From SAR116 cluster bacterium (GTDB taxonomy: Bacteria; Pseudomonadota; Alphaproteobacteria; Puniceispirillales; Puniceispirillaceae), in NCBI GenBank assembly GCA_002686685.1, contig NYYG01000067.1, positions 25,946 through 32,529 on the forward strand: a stretch of 6,584 bases of DNA, read 5' to 3'. The translations under genes were made by a program, and so were the position numbers. The notes under the pieces were generated by a model, which did no database searches, was not told the DNA's origin, and saw only the letters and a program-made list of their open reading frames with translations. Shown in pieces: positions 1-6,584 of this stretch; positions within the stretch are counted from its first letter, which is position 1; every line of letters starts with the position of its first letter.

Positions 1-555
1 GCTACGCTGGGTTTGGCAATTGCCGCGAGCGCAACCATTATCGCTGGCGTCGTCCCGTCAGCCAGCGCCGAGACACGCATTGAAACCGTTATCGGCACCA
101 TTTCGGGCGCAGACCCCATCCGTACAAGCTATATCCGCAAGACACCGACGGATGAACGCGTCTGCCAGACACAGGACGTTCCGGTCTATGCAGAAGGTGG
201 CGGCAATAATGACTCTGACCTTGGCGCCATGATTATTGGCGGGGTGATCGGCTCGGCGATTGGCAACAAGACATCCGACAATGATGGTGCCGGTGCCGCC
301 GGTGCGGTTGTCGGCGCATTGCTGGGGCGCGAACATGCCAAGAAAAACAGCGGTGGGCAGAAAATCATCGGCTATCGCCAGCAGGAAGTCTGTAATGTTC
401 GCACCGTCATGATGGAACAGACCGTCGAAGAGATCACCGGCTATCGCCTGCGGGTCGAGGTTGACGGCAAGATCATCTCGCTGGAATCACAGAATCCGCG
501 CGCTGTCGGTGAACGCATCGAAATCAATCGCCGCACGACCTACAGCCTGCGCTGA
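1..555 (+). CDS. Exported glycine-zipper (2TM, 17-kDa-antigen-like) envelope protein, 5' end outside the window
   Basis: The reading frame is open from base 1, so the start codon lies upstream; 184 residues are visible. The first visible residues are the hydrophobic part of a signal peptide ending in PSASA, with likely cleavage before ETRIE (about residue 23/24). No cysteine follows the cleavage site, so it does not look like a lipoprotein. Residues 75-109 form a glycine-zipper pair: GAMIIGGVIGSAIG, then a short polar Asn/Asp/Lys loop, then GAGAAGAVVGALLG. This is the pattern of the Rickettsia 17-kDa antigen / glycine-zipper 2TM family, whose members sit in or at the outer membrane. Two cysteines (about 55 and 131) flank the zipper and could form a disulfide in the periplasm. 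The C-terminal part (about 120-184) is soluble, with a GYR...VEVDGK stretch and a basic end. The family assignment is fairly safe; the specific function is unknown. Confidence 0.85.
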   Translation, partial: ATLGLAIAASATIIAGVVPSASAETRIETVIGTISGADPIRTSYIRKTPTDERVCQTQDVPVYAEGGGNNDSDLGAMIIGGVIGSAIGNKTSDNDGAGAAGAVVGALLGREHAKKNSGGQKIIGYRQQEVCNVRTVMMEQTVEEITGYRLRVEVDGKIISLESQNPRAVGERIEINRRTTYSLR

Positions 556-574
556 CGCGGACCCACCGGTCAGC
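551..574 (+). terminator. Hairpin spanning the stop codon of the glycine-zipper gene; possible weak terminator
   Basis: GCTGAC (551-556) can pair with GTCAGC (569-574). An inner CGG/CCG pairing (558-560 with 566-568) continues the stem past one bulged G, leaving a five-base loop, so the stem has about nine base pairs. No run of T follows, so it is not a classical intrinsic terminator. It could slow transcription, protect the mRNA 3' end, or be incidental. The only support is the visible pairing and its place at the end of a gene. Confidence 0.3.
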
Positions 575-606
575 ATGAATGCCATGTGTCGGTGATGCAG
601 TGCGAC

Positions 607-634
607 TTGTTCCCTCTATTCAGTCGTGTAGAAT
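607..634 (+). promoter_or_regulatory. Candidate sigma-70 promoter for fabI-aroC
   Basis: TTGTTC (607-612) and TAGAAT (629-634) are separated by 16 bases. The -10 box matches TATAAT at five of six positions; the -35 box matches mainly in its TTG. Transcription would start near base 641, giving a leader of roughly 47 bases before the fabI ATG. It lies in the only spacer on the plus strand (556-687), where a promoter for the fabI-aroC unit is expected. This is inferred from the motif and position alone. Confidence 0.4.
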
Positions 635-677
635 GGCGGCCGCATTCCTGTGCATCGCGCAGGGCCAAATCTTGAAT

Positions 678-683
678 AGGTGA
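678..683 (+). promoter_or_regulatory. Ribosome binding site of fabI
   Basis: AGGTGA lies four bases before the ATG at 688, a good Shine-Dalgarno match at workable spacing. It supports that ATG as the start, rather than the internal ATGs at codons 10 and 18. Confidence 0.7.
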
Positions 684-687
684 AAAC

Positions 688-1506
688 ATGTCCGAGCAGC
701 AGCAATCCGGCGTCATGGCCGGCAAAAAAGGATTGATCATGGGCGTTGCCAATGATCGTTCCATTGCCTGGGGAATTGCAAAGAAAGTTGCCGAACAAGG
801 GGCAGAGCTGGCCTTTACCTTTCAAGGGGACGCGCTTGAAAAGCGTGTGCGGCCACTTGCAGATTCGGTTGGCAGCGATCTGGTCCTGCCTTGCGACGTG
901 ACCGACGAGGCCAGCGTTGATGCCGTATTCAGCACCCTGAAATCAAAATGGGGCAATCTTGATTTCGTGGTGCATGCCATCGCCTATTCCGACAAGGAAG
1001 AGTTGAAGGGCCAGTATGTCGACACGACGCGTGACAATTTCGAACGCACCATGGACATATCGGTCTATTCCTTCACCGAAATCACCCGCAAGGCGACAGC
1101 GATGATGAATGACGGTGGCTCTTTGCTGACCCTGACCTATTACGGTGCCGAGCGCGTGATGCCGCACTATAATGTGATGGGCGTTGCCAAGGCGGCGCTG
1201 GAAGCGTCCGTGCGCTATCTGGCCGTAGATCTTGGCGGGCGCAATATCCGCGTCAACGGCCTGTCAGCCGGCCCGATGAAAACACTGGCCGCATCCGGCA
1301 TCGGTGACTTCCGCTATATCCTGAAATGGAACGAATATAACTCGCCGCTGAAGCGCAATGTGAATCTCGATGATGTTGGCGGTGCGGGCCTGTATCTTCT
1401 GTCCGATCTGTCATCCGGCGTGACCGGCGAGACGCACCATGTTGATTGCGGCTATCATGTTGTCGGGATGAAGGCTGTCGACGCACCTGACATCTCGGTC
1501 GTCTGA
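688..1506 (+). CDS. fabI: Enoyl-[acyl-carrier-protein] reductase [NADH], FabI
   Basis: This enzyme reduces trans-2-enoyl-ACP to acyl-ACP with NADH, the last step of each cycle of type II fatty acid elongation in the cytoplasm. The protein has 272 residues (the E. coli enzyme has 262) and is a divergent short-chain dehydrogenase. The nucleotide-binding motif is at 19-32 ([14 protein letters not shown]), and CDVT at 69-72 is the usual adenine-side segment. The active site is the FabI-type Y-x6-K: Tyr161 and Lys168, with the second conserved tyrosine at 151; these correspond to Tyr156, Lys163 and Tyr146 of E. coli. [13 protein letters not shown] (193-205) is the substrate-binding loop, followed by Phe208, equivalent to Phe203. 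The residue matching E. coli Gly93, a known triclosan-resistance position, is Ala99. A strong ribosome binding site supports the ATG at 688. The stop codon is one base before aroC, so the two genes are probably one transcript. The short polar N-terminal tail (residues 1-11) and C-terminal tail are extensions relative to E. coli. Confidence 0.97.
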   Translation: MSEQQQSGVMAGKKGLIMGVANDRSIAWGIAKKVAEQGAELAFTFQGDALEKRVRPLADSVGSDLVLPCDVTDEASVDAVFSTLKSKWGNLDFVVHAIAYSDKEELKGQYVDTTRDNFERTMDISVYSFTEITRKATAMMNDGGSLLTLTYYGAERVMPHYNVMGVAKAALEASVRYLAVDLGGRNIRVNGLSAGPMKTLAASGIGDFRYILKWNEYNSPLKRNVNLDDVGGAGLYLLSDLSSGVTGETHHVDCGYHVVGMKAVDAPDISVV

Positions 1507-1507
1507 G

Positions 1508-2605
1508 ATGGCTGATAACAGCTTCGGCCAGCTTTTTTCTTTCACCACCTTTGGCGAAAGCCACGGCCCCGGGATTGGCTGTGTGGTGGATGGCGTGCCG
1601 CCGCGCATTCCGCTGTCAGAGGCGCTTGTCCAACCCTATCTGGACCGTCGCAAGCCGGGGCAAAACCGCTTTGTGACCCAGCGCCGCGAGGCGGACAGCG
1701 TGGAAATCCTGTCCGGTGTGTTCGAGGGCATGACCACCGGCACGCCGGTGGCGATGCTGATCCGCAACACAGACCAGCGGTCAAAGGATTATGGCGATAT
1801 CGCCCGGCAGTTTCGGCCGGGCCATGCCGATTTTACCTACCAGCAGAAATATGGCATCCGCGATTACCGCGGCGGTGGCCGGTCATCGGCGCGCGAAACC
1901 GCATCACGCGTGGCCGCCGGTGCCGTGGCAGATCTGGCACTGAAACATATTCTTGGCGATGGTTTCCGTATTCGGGGCGGGGTGGTGCAGATTGGCCAGC
2001 ATCCGATCGACCGCAATCGCCTGGACTGGGATGAAACCGCAAATAATCCCTTTTTCTGTCCCGATCCGGTGGCTGCCGTCGCATGGGAAGCGGTACTGGA
2101 TGAGGTACGCAAGGCAGGCAGTTCGGCCGGCGCCATCCTCGAAATCGTGGCTGATGGTGTGCCGCCCGGGCTCGGCCAGCCCATCTATGGCAAGCTGGAC
2201 AGTGATCTGGCAGCAGCGATGATGACCATCAATGCGGCCAAGGGCGTCGAGATCGGTGGCGGTTTTGCCCTTGCGGCGATGGATGGTGCTGAAGCTGGCG
2301 ACGAGATGCGCGCCGGTGAAACGGGGCCGGAATTTCTGTCCAACAATAATGGCGGCGTTCTGGGCGGCATTTCCACCGGCCAGCAGCTGGTGGTACGTCT
2401 TGCCATCAAGCCGACCAGTTCCATCCTGACGCCGCGCCGCTCGGTCGATCTCGATGGTGCGGATGTCGATGTTGTCACCAAAGGCCGGCATGACCCATGC
2501 GTCGGTATTCGCGGGGTGCCGGTTGCCGAGGCGATGATGGCCATCACCCTTCTTGATGCGCTGATGCGTCATACCGGGCAGTGCGGACTGGGCGCCGACG
2601 CCTAG
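1508..2605 (+). CDS. aroC: Chorismate synthase
   Basis: This enzyme converts 5-enolpyruvylshikimate-3-phosphate to chorismate by 1,4-elimination of phosphate, using reduced FMN. It is the last shared step toward aromatic amino acids, folate and quinones. Its 365 residues are a full bacterial length. All family signatures are present: GESHGPGIG at 16-24, including the invariant His19; the RRKPGQ segment at 47-52; FRPGHAD at 102-108, with the second catalytic histidine at 106; the flavin/substrate motif [13 protein letters not shown] at 119-131; and GRHDPC at 326-331 near the C-terminus. The ATG lies one base after the fabI stop (TGAGATG) with no clear Shine-Dalgarno sequence, which suggests translational coupling to fabI. 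The stop (TAG) is 21 bases from the end of the convergent tlyA gene. The conserved motifs run without interruption, so no frameshift or missing residue is seen. Confidence 0.98.
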   Translation: MADNSFGQLFSFTTFGESHGPGIGCVVDGVPPRIPLSEALVQPYLDRRKPGQNRFVTQRREADSVEILSGVFEGMTTGTPVAMLIRNTDQRSKDYGDIARQFRPGHADFTYQQKYGIRDYRGGGRSSARETASRVAAGAVADLALKHILGDGFRIRGGVVQIGQHPIDRNRLDWDETANNPFFCPDPVAAVAWEAVLDEVRKAGSSAGAILEIVADGVPPGLGQPIYGKLDSDLAAAMMTINAAKGVEIGGGFALAAMDGAEAGDEMRAGETGPEFLSNNNGGVLGGISTGQQLVVRLAIKPTSSILTPRRSVDLDGADVDVVTKGRHDPCVGIRGVPVAEAMMAITLLDALMRHTGQCGLGADA

Positions 2606-2626
2606 CCGGCTTCACACGGGCAATAC

Positions 2627-3391
2627 TCATTTACCCGCGTTACGCGCGGCCAGCAGAAATTCCCGGTTGCCGTCTGACCCGGTGATGGGAGAGGCCACTG
2701 TCCCCAGAAGCTGCCAGCGCATGGTCGCCGCCACCCAATCCTCGATCCGCGCCACGGCATCGCGTGCCGCCTGTGCATCGCGCACAACACCGCCCTTGCC
2801 AATCTGTGCGCGGCCCACCTCGAATTGCGGTTTGACAAGCGCCAGCAGGCACGCCCCGTCTGCCGCCAGCCCCATCACCTGCGGCAGCACCTTGGTCAGC
2901 GAAATAAAGGACGCGTCACAGACAATCATCTGCGGCGGCTGTTCGAAGTCACCCTCTTTCAGGTGGCGGGCATTCACCCCTTCCCGCACGGTCACGCGCG
3001 GGTCATCGGCAAGACGCGGATGAAACTGGCCATGCCCGACATCCACCGCCACCACATGCGCCGCCCCCTGCGCCAGCAGAACCTCGGTAAACCCGCCTGT
3101 GCTGGCCCCGATATCCACACAATAGAGGCCGGCAGGATCCATCGATGGAAAGGCTGTCAGCCCGCCGACCAGTTTTAGCGCGGCACGGCTGACCCAAGGC
3201 AGATCCTTGGCAGTGACTTTGATATCAGCATTGGGCAGCAGTTTCTTCGCCGGCTTTTTCAGCACCACACCATCAACGGCGACATGGCCGGCTGCGATCA
3301 ATGCCTGCGCCCGGTCACGCGATGCCGCCAGCCCCAGCGCCACCATCATCGCATCCGCCCTGACGGCGCGATCACCGTGATCAGACGGCAC
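2627..3391 (-). CDS. tlyA: TlyA family S4-domain rRNA (cytidine-2'-O)-methyltransferase
   Basis: Members methylate the 2'-OH of cytidines in rRNA using S-adenosylmethionine (C1920 of 23S and, in some bacteria, C1409 of 16S). Many are misannotated as 'hemolysin A'. From the start chosen here the protein has 254 residues, normal for the family. An S4 RNA-binding domain occupies about 11-60 (RAD...SRDRAQALIAAGHV). A linker with PWVSRAALK (65-73) leads to a Rossmann methyltransferase domain with the SAM motif VDIGASTGGFTEVLL at 92-106. The expected catalytic tetrad is visible: Lys73, Asp159 (CDASFISL), Lys187 (LVKPQFEVG) and Glu244 (NREFLL), matching Lys69, Asp154, Lys182 and Glu238 of M. tuberculosis TlyA. 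I chose a GTG start at 3391, one base after the dxs stop, because it keeps the conserved RAD motif at the S4 start and avoids overlap. The frame is open to 3514, but that extension overlaps the dxs 3' end and resembles no TlyA. No good ribosome binding site is seen, so translation probably depends on dxs. Confidence 0.92.
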   Translation of the reverse strand: MPSDHGDRAVRADAMMVALGLAASRDRAQALIAAGHVAVDGVVLKKPAKKLLPNADIKVTAKDLPWVSRAALKLVGGLTAFPSMDPAGLYCVDIGASTGGFTEVLLAQGAAHVVAVDVGHGQFHPRLADDPRVTVREGVNARHLKEGDFEQPPQMIVCDASFISLTKVLPQVMGLAADGACLLALVKPQFEVGRAQIGKGGVVRDAQAARDAVARIEDWVAATMRWQLLGTVASPITGSDGNREFLLAARNAGK

Positions 3392-3392
3392 G

Positions 3393-5315
3393 TTATTTGC
3401 GGGTCTTGCGGGCAGGCTTTGCGGTTTCTGCCCCGTTGGCCAGCCTCTGCAGCGCCGCGGCAATGCCGTCGCTGTCAATGCCGGCAAGCGCCAGCTGTCC
3501 GGCTTGGCTGTCATGATCGATCAGCTGGTCAGGCAGCGACAGGCAACGCACCTTCATCCCGCTGTCCAGATGGCCGGCATTCGCCAGATATTGCAGAACA
3601 TGGGCGGAAAAACCGCCAGGGCTGTTTTCCTCGACAATCAACAGCCGGTCATGGTCCCTTGCCAGCCGGTCAACCAGATCGGTATCGACGGGCTTGGCAA
3701 AACGCGCATCGGCAATGGTGACAGGCCCTATCGTGTCGGCCAGACTGTCTGCCGCCGCGATGGCATCGGCAAGGCGTGTACCAAGCGACAGGATGGCGAT
3801 ACCGGCACCATCCCGGATCACGCGCCCGCGCCCGACAGGCACCGGCGTGCCCATGTCCGGAAGATCCGTCCCGACGCCCTCGCCCCGCGGATAGCGCAGG
3901 GCTGACGGCCCGTCATCATAGGCGACGGCCGTGGCCACCATATGCATCAGTTCCGCCTCATCCGACGGGCACATGATCACCATGTTGGGCAGGCAGGACA
4001 GATAGGCCACATCAAACACGCCGGCATGCGTTGCCCCGTCATTGCCAACAAGCCCGGCCCGGTCAATGGCAAAGCGCACAGGCAGATTCTGGATTGCCAC
4101 ATCATGCACCAGCTGGTCATAGCCGCGCTGCAGGAAGGTGGAATATAGGGCGCAGAAAGGCTTCATGCCCTCGGTTGCCAGACCGGCGGCAAAGGTCACC
4201 GCATGCTGCTCGGCGATGCCGACATCAAAGACCCGGTCGGGAAAGCGCTGCTTCATCTTGTCGAGACCGGTGCCCGAGGGCATGGCAGCGGTAATCGCAA
4301 CAATCTTGTCATCCTGTTCGGCAGCCGCCATCAGCCCCTTGGCAAAGACCGAGGTATAGCTTGGCGCATTACCGGCAGATTTCTGCTGGGTACCGGTGAT
4401 CACATCGAATTTGGGCACCGCATGGTATTTTTCGGCGGACGGGCCGGCAAAGGGATGGCCCTTGCCCTTTTCCGTGACAACATGGACCAGAACGGGGCCA
4501 CGTGCATGGCCGTCCCGGATGTTTTTCAGCACCGGCAGAAGATGCGCCATGTCATGCCCGTCAATAGGGCCAATATGCAGAAAGCCCAGCTGGCTGAAGA
4601 CCGAATTGCCGCTAATCAGATCGCGCGCGGCCTCGCGGGCACGGCGCGCGGTACGCTCTATTTCGGCCGGGAATTTTGATGCAACCTCGCGCATCAGATC
4701 ACGGATCGAATGAAAGGGCTCCGAGGTGATCAGCTTCGACAGATAGCTGCTCATCGCGCCGACCGGCTGTGCAATCGACATATCATTGTCGTTCAGGATC
4801 ACAATGAGCCGCGAATCCGACGCGCCGGCATTGTTCATGCCCTCAAAGGCCATGCCGGCGCTCATCGCGCCATCGCCAATCACTGCAATGACATTGCGCG
4901 CCACCCCCTGAAGGTCGCTCCCCACCGCCATGCCAAGGCCGGCGGAAATTGATGTTGATGAATGACCGGCACCAAAGGGATCAAAGGGCGATTCACTGCG
5001 TTTGGTAAAGCCAGACAGCCCGTCTTTCTGGCGCAGGGTTTCGATCTGCGCGCGCCGCCCTGTCAGGATCTTGTGCGGATAGGCCTGATGGCCGACATCC
5101 CAGATCAACCGGTCATGCGGCGTCTCAAAAACATAATGCAGGGCCACGGTCAGCTCGACAACGCCAAGCCCGGCCCCCAGATGTCCGCCCGTCTTTGATA
5201 CCGCCCCGATTGTGGCACTCCGCAATTCGCCGGCCAGACGCTGCAGGTCGCCTTCCGGCAGGCGGCGCAGATCGTCAATAGACGCAATGGAATCAAGAAG
5301 CGGCGTTGAAGTCAT
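3393..5315 (-). CDS. dxs: 1-deoxy-D-xylulose-5-phosphate synthase
   Basis: This enzyme condenses pyruvate with glyceraldehyde 3-phosphate, releasing CO2 and using thiamine diphosphate. It is the first and often flux-limiting step of the MEP isoprenoid pathway, and its product also feeds thiamine and pyridoxal synthesis. The 640 residues are the typical length. The N-terminal domain carries [13 protein letters not shown] (43-55, with His45) and [16 protein letters not shown] (72-87, with His76). The thiamine diphosphate/Mg2+ motif begins GDGAMSAG at 147-154 and ends NDND at 175-178. HIGPIDGHD (247-255) is characteristic of Dxs. The pyrimidine-binding domain has [11 protein letters not shown] (363-373) with catalytic Glu369, equivalent to E. 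coli Glu370, and a transketolase C-terminal domain follows. The ATG at 5315 has a weak GGA ribosome binding element seven bases upstream. It is third in the xseB-ispA-dxs-tlyA unit. The spacer before it holds a palindrome and a possible promoter, so it may also be transcribed separately. Confidence 0.98.
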   Translation of the reverse strand: MTSTPLLDSIASIDDLRRLPEGDLQRLAGELRSATIGAVSKTGGHLGAGLGVVELTVALHYVFETPHDRLIWDVGHQAYPHKILTGRRAQIETLRQKDGLSGFTKRSESPFDPFGAGHSSTSISAGLGMAVGSDLQGVARNVIAVIGDGAMSAGMAFEGMNNAGASDSRLIVILNDNDMSIAQPVGAMSSYLSKLITSEPFHSIRDLMREVASKFPAEIERTARRAREAARDLISGNSVFSQLGFLHIGPIDGHDMAHLLPVLKNIRDGHARGPVLVHVVTEKGKGHPFAGPSAEKYHAVPKFDVITGTQQKSAGNAPSYTSVFAKGLMAAAEQDDKIVAITAAMPSGTGLDKMKQRFPDRVFDVGIAEQHAVTFAAGLATEGMKPFCALYSTFLQRGYDQLVHDVAIQNLPVRFAIDRAGLVGNDGATHAGVFDVAYLSCLPNMVIMCPSDEAELMHMVATAVAYDDGPSALRYPRGEGVGTDLPDMGTPVPVGRGRVIRDGAGIAILSLGTRLADAIAAADSLADTIGPVTIADARFAKPVDTDLVDRLARDHDRLLIVEENSPGGFSAHVLQYLANAGHLDSGMKVRCLSLPDQLIDHDSQAGQLALAGIDSDGIAAALQRLANGAETAKPARKTRK

Positions 5316-5327
5316 TCAGCAATCCAA

Positions 5328-5345
5328 TGGCAGGCGCGCCTGCCA
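5328..5345. repeat. Perfect 18-bp palindrome in the dxs leader
   Basis: TGGCAGGCGCGCCTGCCA reads identically on both strands. On the minus strand it ends 12 bases before the dxs ATG, directly beside the weak GGA ribosome binding element (5325-5323). As RNA it could fold into a seven-base-pair stem with a CGCG loop next to the ribosome binding site. As DNA it could be a dimeric repressor or activator site. No T-run follows on either strand, so an intrinsic terminator is unlikely. The sequence is seen directly; the role is unknown. Confidence 0.55.
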
Positions 5346-5365
5346 GTCACAAGTCTTTCTGTCGT

Positions 5366-5395
5366 TATATAAGAAGTATCACGTACGCCGTTCAA
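5366..5395 (-). promoter_or_regulatory. Possible internal promoter for dxs-tlyA
   Basis: On the minus strand TTGAAC (5395-5390) is followed after 18 bases by TATATA (5371-5366); each box matches the sigma-70 consensus at four of six positions. The -35 box lies inside the end of ispA and the -10 box in the AT-rich part of the 5316-5378 spacer. Transcription would start near 5359, placing the 18-bp palindrome in the leader RNA. The match is only moderate, and a start at the upstream end of the operon remains the simpler model. Confidence 0.25.
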
Positions 5396-6314
5396 TAGCG
5401 AATCGCGCAATCTGCTGAAGCGGCAAGGCAGCCATACCCCAGGGGGCGAGTGCCGCCGTGGCATCATCAATCAGCCCAGTGGCGGCGGCGCGCGCGGCCT
5501 CCAGCCCCATCAACGTCACAAAGCTGCCCTTGCCGCGTGCCGCGTCCTGCCCGGCAGGCTTGCCAAGCGCCTCGGCGGTACTGTCATAGTCCAGACAGTC
5601 ATCCGCAATCTGGAACGCCAGGCCCAGATCGCGCGCATAGCTGTCCAGCGCAGCCATCAGTCTGTCGCTACCCATGGCATGGATACCGCCCGCACATACC
5701 GCAAAGCGGATCAGCGCGCCTGTCTTCATGCCCTGCATCTGGCGCACCTCGTCCAGCGACAGGCTGTCACCCGCCTCGGCGCGGCCTTCTGCCTGCAGAT
5801 CCAGCATCTGGCCACCCGCCATGCCGTCAACACCCGATGCGTCTGCCAGGCCGGATAACAGGGCCGCACGAATAGCCGGGTCGGGATGGGTCGCGCTGTC
5901 TGCCAGCAGCCCGAAGGCCAGTGTCTGCAACGCATCACCTGCCAGAATTGCCGTCGCCTCGTCAAAGGCAATATGGCACGCCGCCACCCCGCGGCGGGTA
6001 TCGGCATCATCCATCGCCGGCAAATCATCATGGATCAGCGAATAGGCATGAAGGCACTCTATGGCTGCCGCCACACGCAGCCGCGCCGCCAAATCGCCGT
6101 CATTGGCGGTATCACCGCCTGTTGCCCTGTCCTGTGCGGCAAGGCGGCCTGCCCCCAGCACCAGCGCGGCCCGCATCCGCTTGCCACCATTCATCGTCGC
6201 ATAGCGCATGGCCGCCACCAGCCGGTCGGCCGGGCCATTCATTTTGTCGAACATGTCGGACAGGAACCCGGCGGTTGCCGCCGCATCCTGCGCCACAATC
6301 TTCGGGAGTGACAT
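5379..6314 (-). CDS. ispA: Farnesyl diphosphate synthase (type II, (2E,6E)-polyprenyl synthase family)
   Basis: The enzyme joins isopentenyl diphosphate to dimethylallyl and geranyl diphosphate, giving C15 farnesyl diphosphate for quinones, undecaprenyl carriers and hopanoids. The protein has 311 residues, close to the bacterial norm of about 300. Visible motifs are GGKRMR at 43-48 (diphosphate binding), the first Asp-rich motif DDLPAMDD at 96-103 followed by RRG, the GMKTGALIRF segment, and the second Asp-rich motif DDCLD at 238-242, followed by GKGSF. Tyr91, five residues before the first Asp motif, plus the two-residue insertion within that motif, is the bacterial (type II) farnesyl synthase pattern. 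This argues for a C15 product, although GGPP synthases of the same family cannot be fully excluded. I chose the ATG at 6314, five bases after the xseB stop. A TTG at 6323 overlapping that stop (TTGA) would add three residues and is the alternative. All catalytic motifs are intact. Confidence 0.95.
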   Translation of the reverse strand: MSLPKIVAQDAAATAGFLSDMFDKMNGPADRLVAAMRYATMNGGKRMRAALVLGAGRLAAQDRATGGDTANDGDLAARLRVAAAIECLHAYSLIHDDLPAMDDADTRRGVAACHIAFDEATAILAGDALQTLAFGLLADSATHPDPAIRAALLSGLADASGVDGMAGGQMLDLQAEGRAEAGDSLSLDEVRQMQGMKTGALIRFAVCAGGIHAMGSDRLMAALDSYARDLGLAFQIADDCLDYDSTAEALGKPAGQDAARGKGSFVTLMGLEAARAAATGLIDDATAALAPWGMAALPLQQIARFAIERRT

Positions 6315-6319
6315 TGACC

Positions 6320-6580
6320 TCAATCTTCAGCGCTGAAGGGGACCGCACTATCCGGCGATGACCCGTCTGCTGGAAGACGCAGCTGTTCCACCTTCATGCG
6401 CGCTTCTTCCAGTCGCGCCTGGCAATGCGCCTTGAGGGCAGTCCCGCGCTCGAACGCACCAATGGCATCATCCAGCGACACATTCCCCGCTTCGAGGGCA
6501 GTCACAATGGATTCCAGTTCGCGGAGCGCGTCTTCAAAGCTGATAGTCTGCAGGTCGGCAGGGGGCAGGGTATCATTCAT
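6320..6580 (-). CDS. xseB: Exodeoxyribonuclease VII small subunit
   Basis: XseB binds in several copies to the large catalytic subunit XseA, forming exonuclease VII, which degrades single-stranded DNA from both ends in repair and recombination. The 86-residue protein matches the family length (about 60-90). The core at about 13-68 has the recognisable pattern SFEDALRELESIV, then LEAGNVSLDDAIGAFERG, then a second helix with CQARLEEARMKVEQL, giving the two-helix hairpin of the family. The C-terminal tail is Ser/Pro/Asp-rich and not conserved. The ATG at 6580 is four bases from the window edge, so its ribosome binding site and any gene upstream cannot be seen. It is the first visible gene of the unit ending in tlyA. 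XseB has no enzymatic link to isoprenoids; its place here reflects a common alphaproteobacterial gene order. xseA is not in the window. Confidence 0.95.
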   Translation of the reverse strand: MNDTLPPADLQTISFEDALRELESIVTALEAGNVSLDDAIGAFERGTALKAHCQARLEEARMKVEQLRLPADGSSPDSAVPFSAED

Positions 6581-6584
6581 GCGC

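Noticed and set aside
636..643. GCGGCCGC palindrome in the fabI leader
   Set aside because: An eight-base G+C-only palindrome is expected now and then in this base composition and has no accompanying structure.
1904..2572. A 222-codon open frame on the minus strand opposite aroC
   Set aside because: It lies wholly within aroC, which has all its family motifs. The antisense translation shows no recognisable domain and is rich in His, Arg and Gly, as expected of a shadow frame in G+C-rich coding DNA.
2617..2637. Possible bidirectional terminator between aroC and tlyA
   Set aside because: The arms CGGGCAA and TTACCCG pair at only six of seven positions around a seven-base loop, with no T-run on either side.
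3370..3382. Inverted repeat GATCAC-C-GTGATC near the tlyA start
   Set aside because: Arms of six bases are common by chance and it lies inside coding sequence; I see no further support for a binding site.
3392..3514. N-terminal extension of TlyA
   Set aside because: The frame is open, but its 41 residues are the dxs 3' end read in another frame and match nothing at the start of TlyA proteins.
3284..3721. A 145-codon plus-strand open frame across the tlyA/dxs junction
   Set aside because: It is antisense to two well-supported genes, its product is a Cys/Arg/Gln-rich sequence without a known motif, and it has no convincing ribosome binding site.
4203..4679. A 158-codon plus-strand open frame opposite dxs
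   Set aside because: It is entirely antisense to the conserved core of dxs and its translation resembles no protein family I recognise.
5450..6361. Several overlapping plus-strand open frames opposite ispA
   Set aside because: They are Pro/Arg/His-rich shadow translations of ispA, whose catalytic motifs are intact on the minus strand.

Overview
The window looks like ordinary core chromosome of an alphaproteobacterium. The evidence is the minus-strand gene order xseB-ispA-dxs-tlyA, an arrangement familiar from that class, and the adjacent fabI-aroC pair. The G+C content looks moderately high (not counted). A marine or Rhodospirillales/SAR116-like source is possible, but I cannot fix the genus from the sequence alone. 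I see no mobile element, phage gene, tRNA, rRNA, CRISPR array or sign of recent transfer.

The left part (1-2605) is on the plus strand. It starts inside a gene for a small exported glycine-zipper protein, whose start codon lies before base 1. A 132-bp spacer follows, holding a stop-codon hairpin, a candidate sigma-70 promoter and a good ribosome binding site. Then come fabI (NADH-dependent enoyl-ACP reductase, fatty acid elongation) and aroC (chorismate synthase, last step of the shikimate pathway). These two are separated by one base and are probably co-transcribed and translationally coupled.

The right part (2627-6580) is on the minus strand. Read in the direction of transcription it is xseB (exonuclease VII small subunit), ispA (farnesyl diphosphate synthase), dxs (1-deoxy-D-xylulose-5-phosphate synthase) and tlyA (S4-domain rRNA 2'-O-methyltransferase). 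The gaps are 5, 63 or 64, and 1 bases, so this is an operon. The ispA-dxs gap is the only spacer large enough to hold control signals. It contains a perfect 18-bp palindrome just upstream of the dxs start and a modest promoter-like pair.

The two transcription units converge, with only 21 bp between the aroC and tlyA stop codons. Dxs makes the first committed metabolite of the MEP isoprenoid pathway and IspA makes its C15 product. AroC supplies chorismate. Farnesyl diphosphate and chorismate both feed quinone synthesis, but the proximity of these genes here need not be functional. I found no convincing undescribed system; the most notable unexplained element is the palindrome in the dxs leader.
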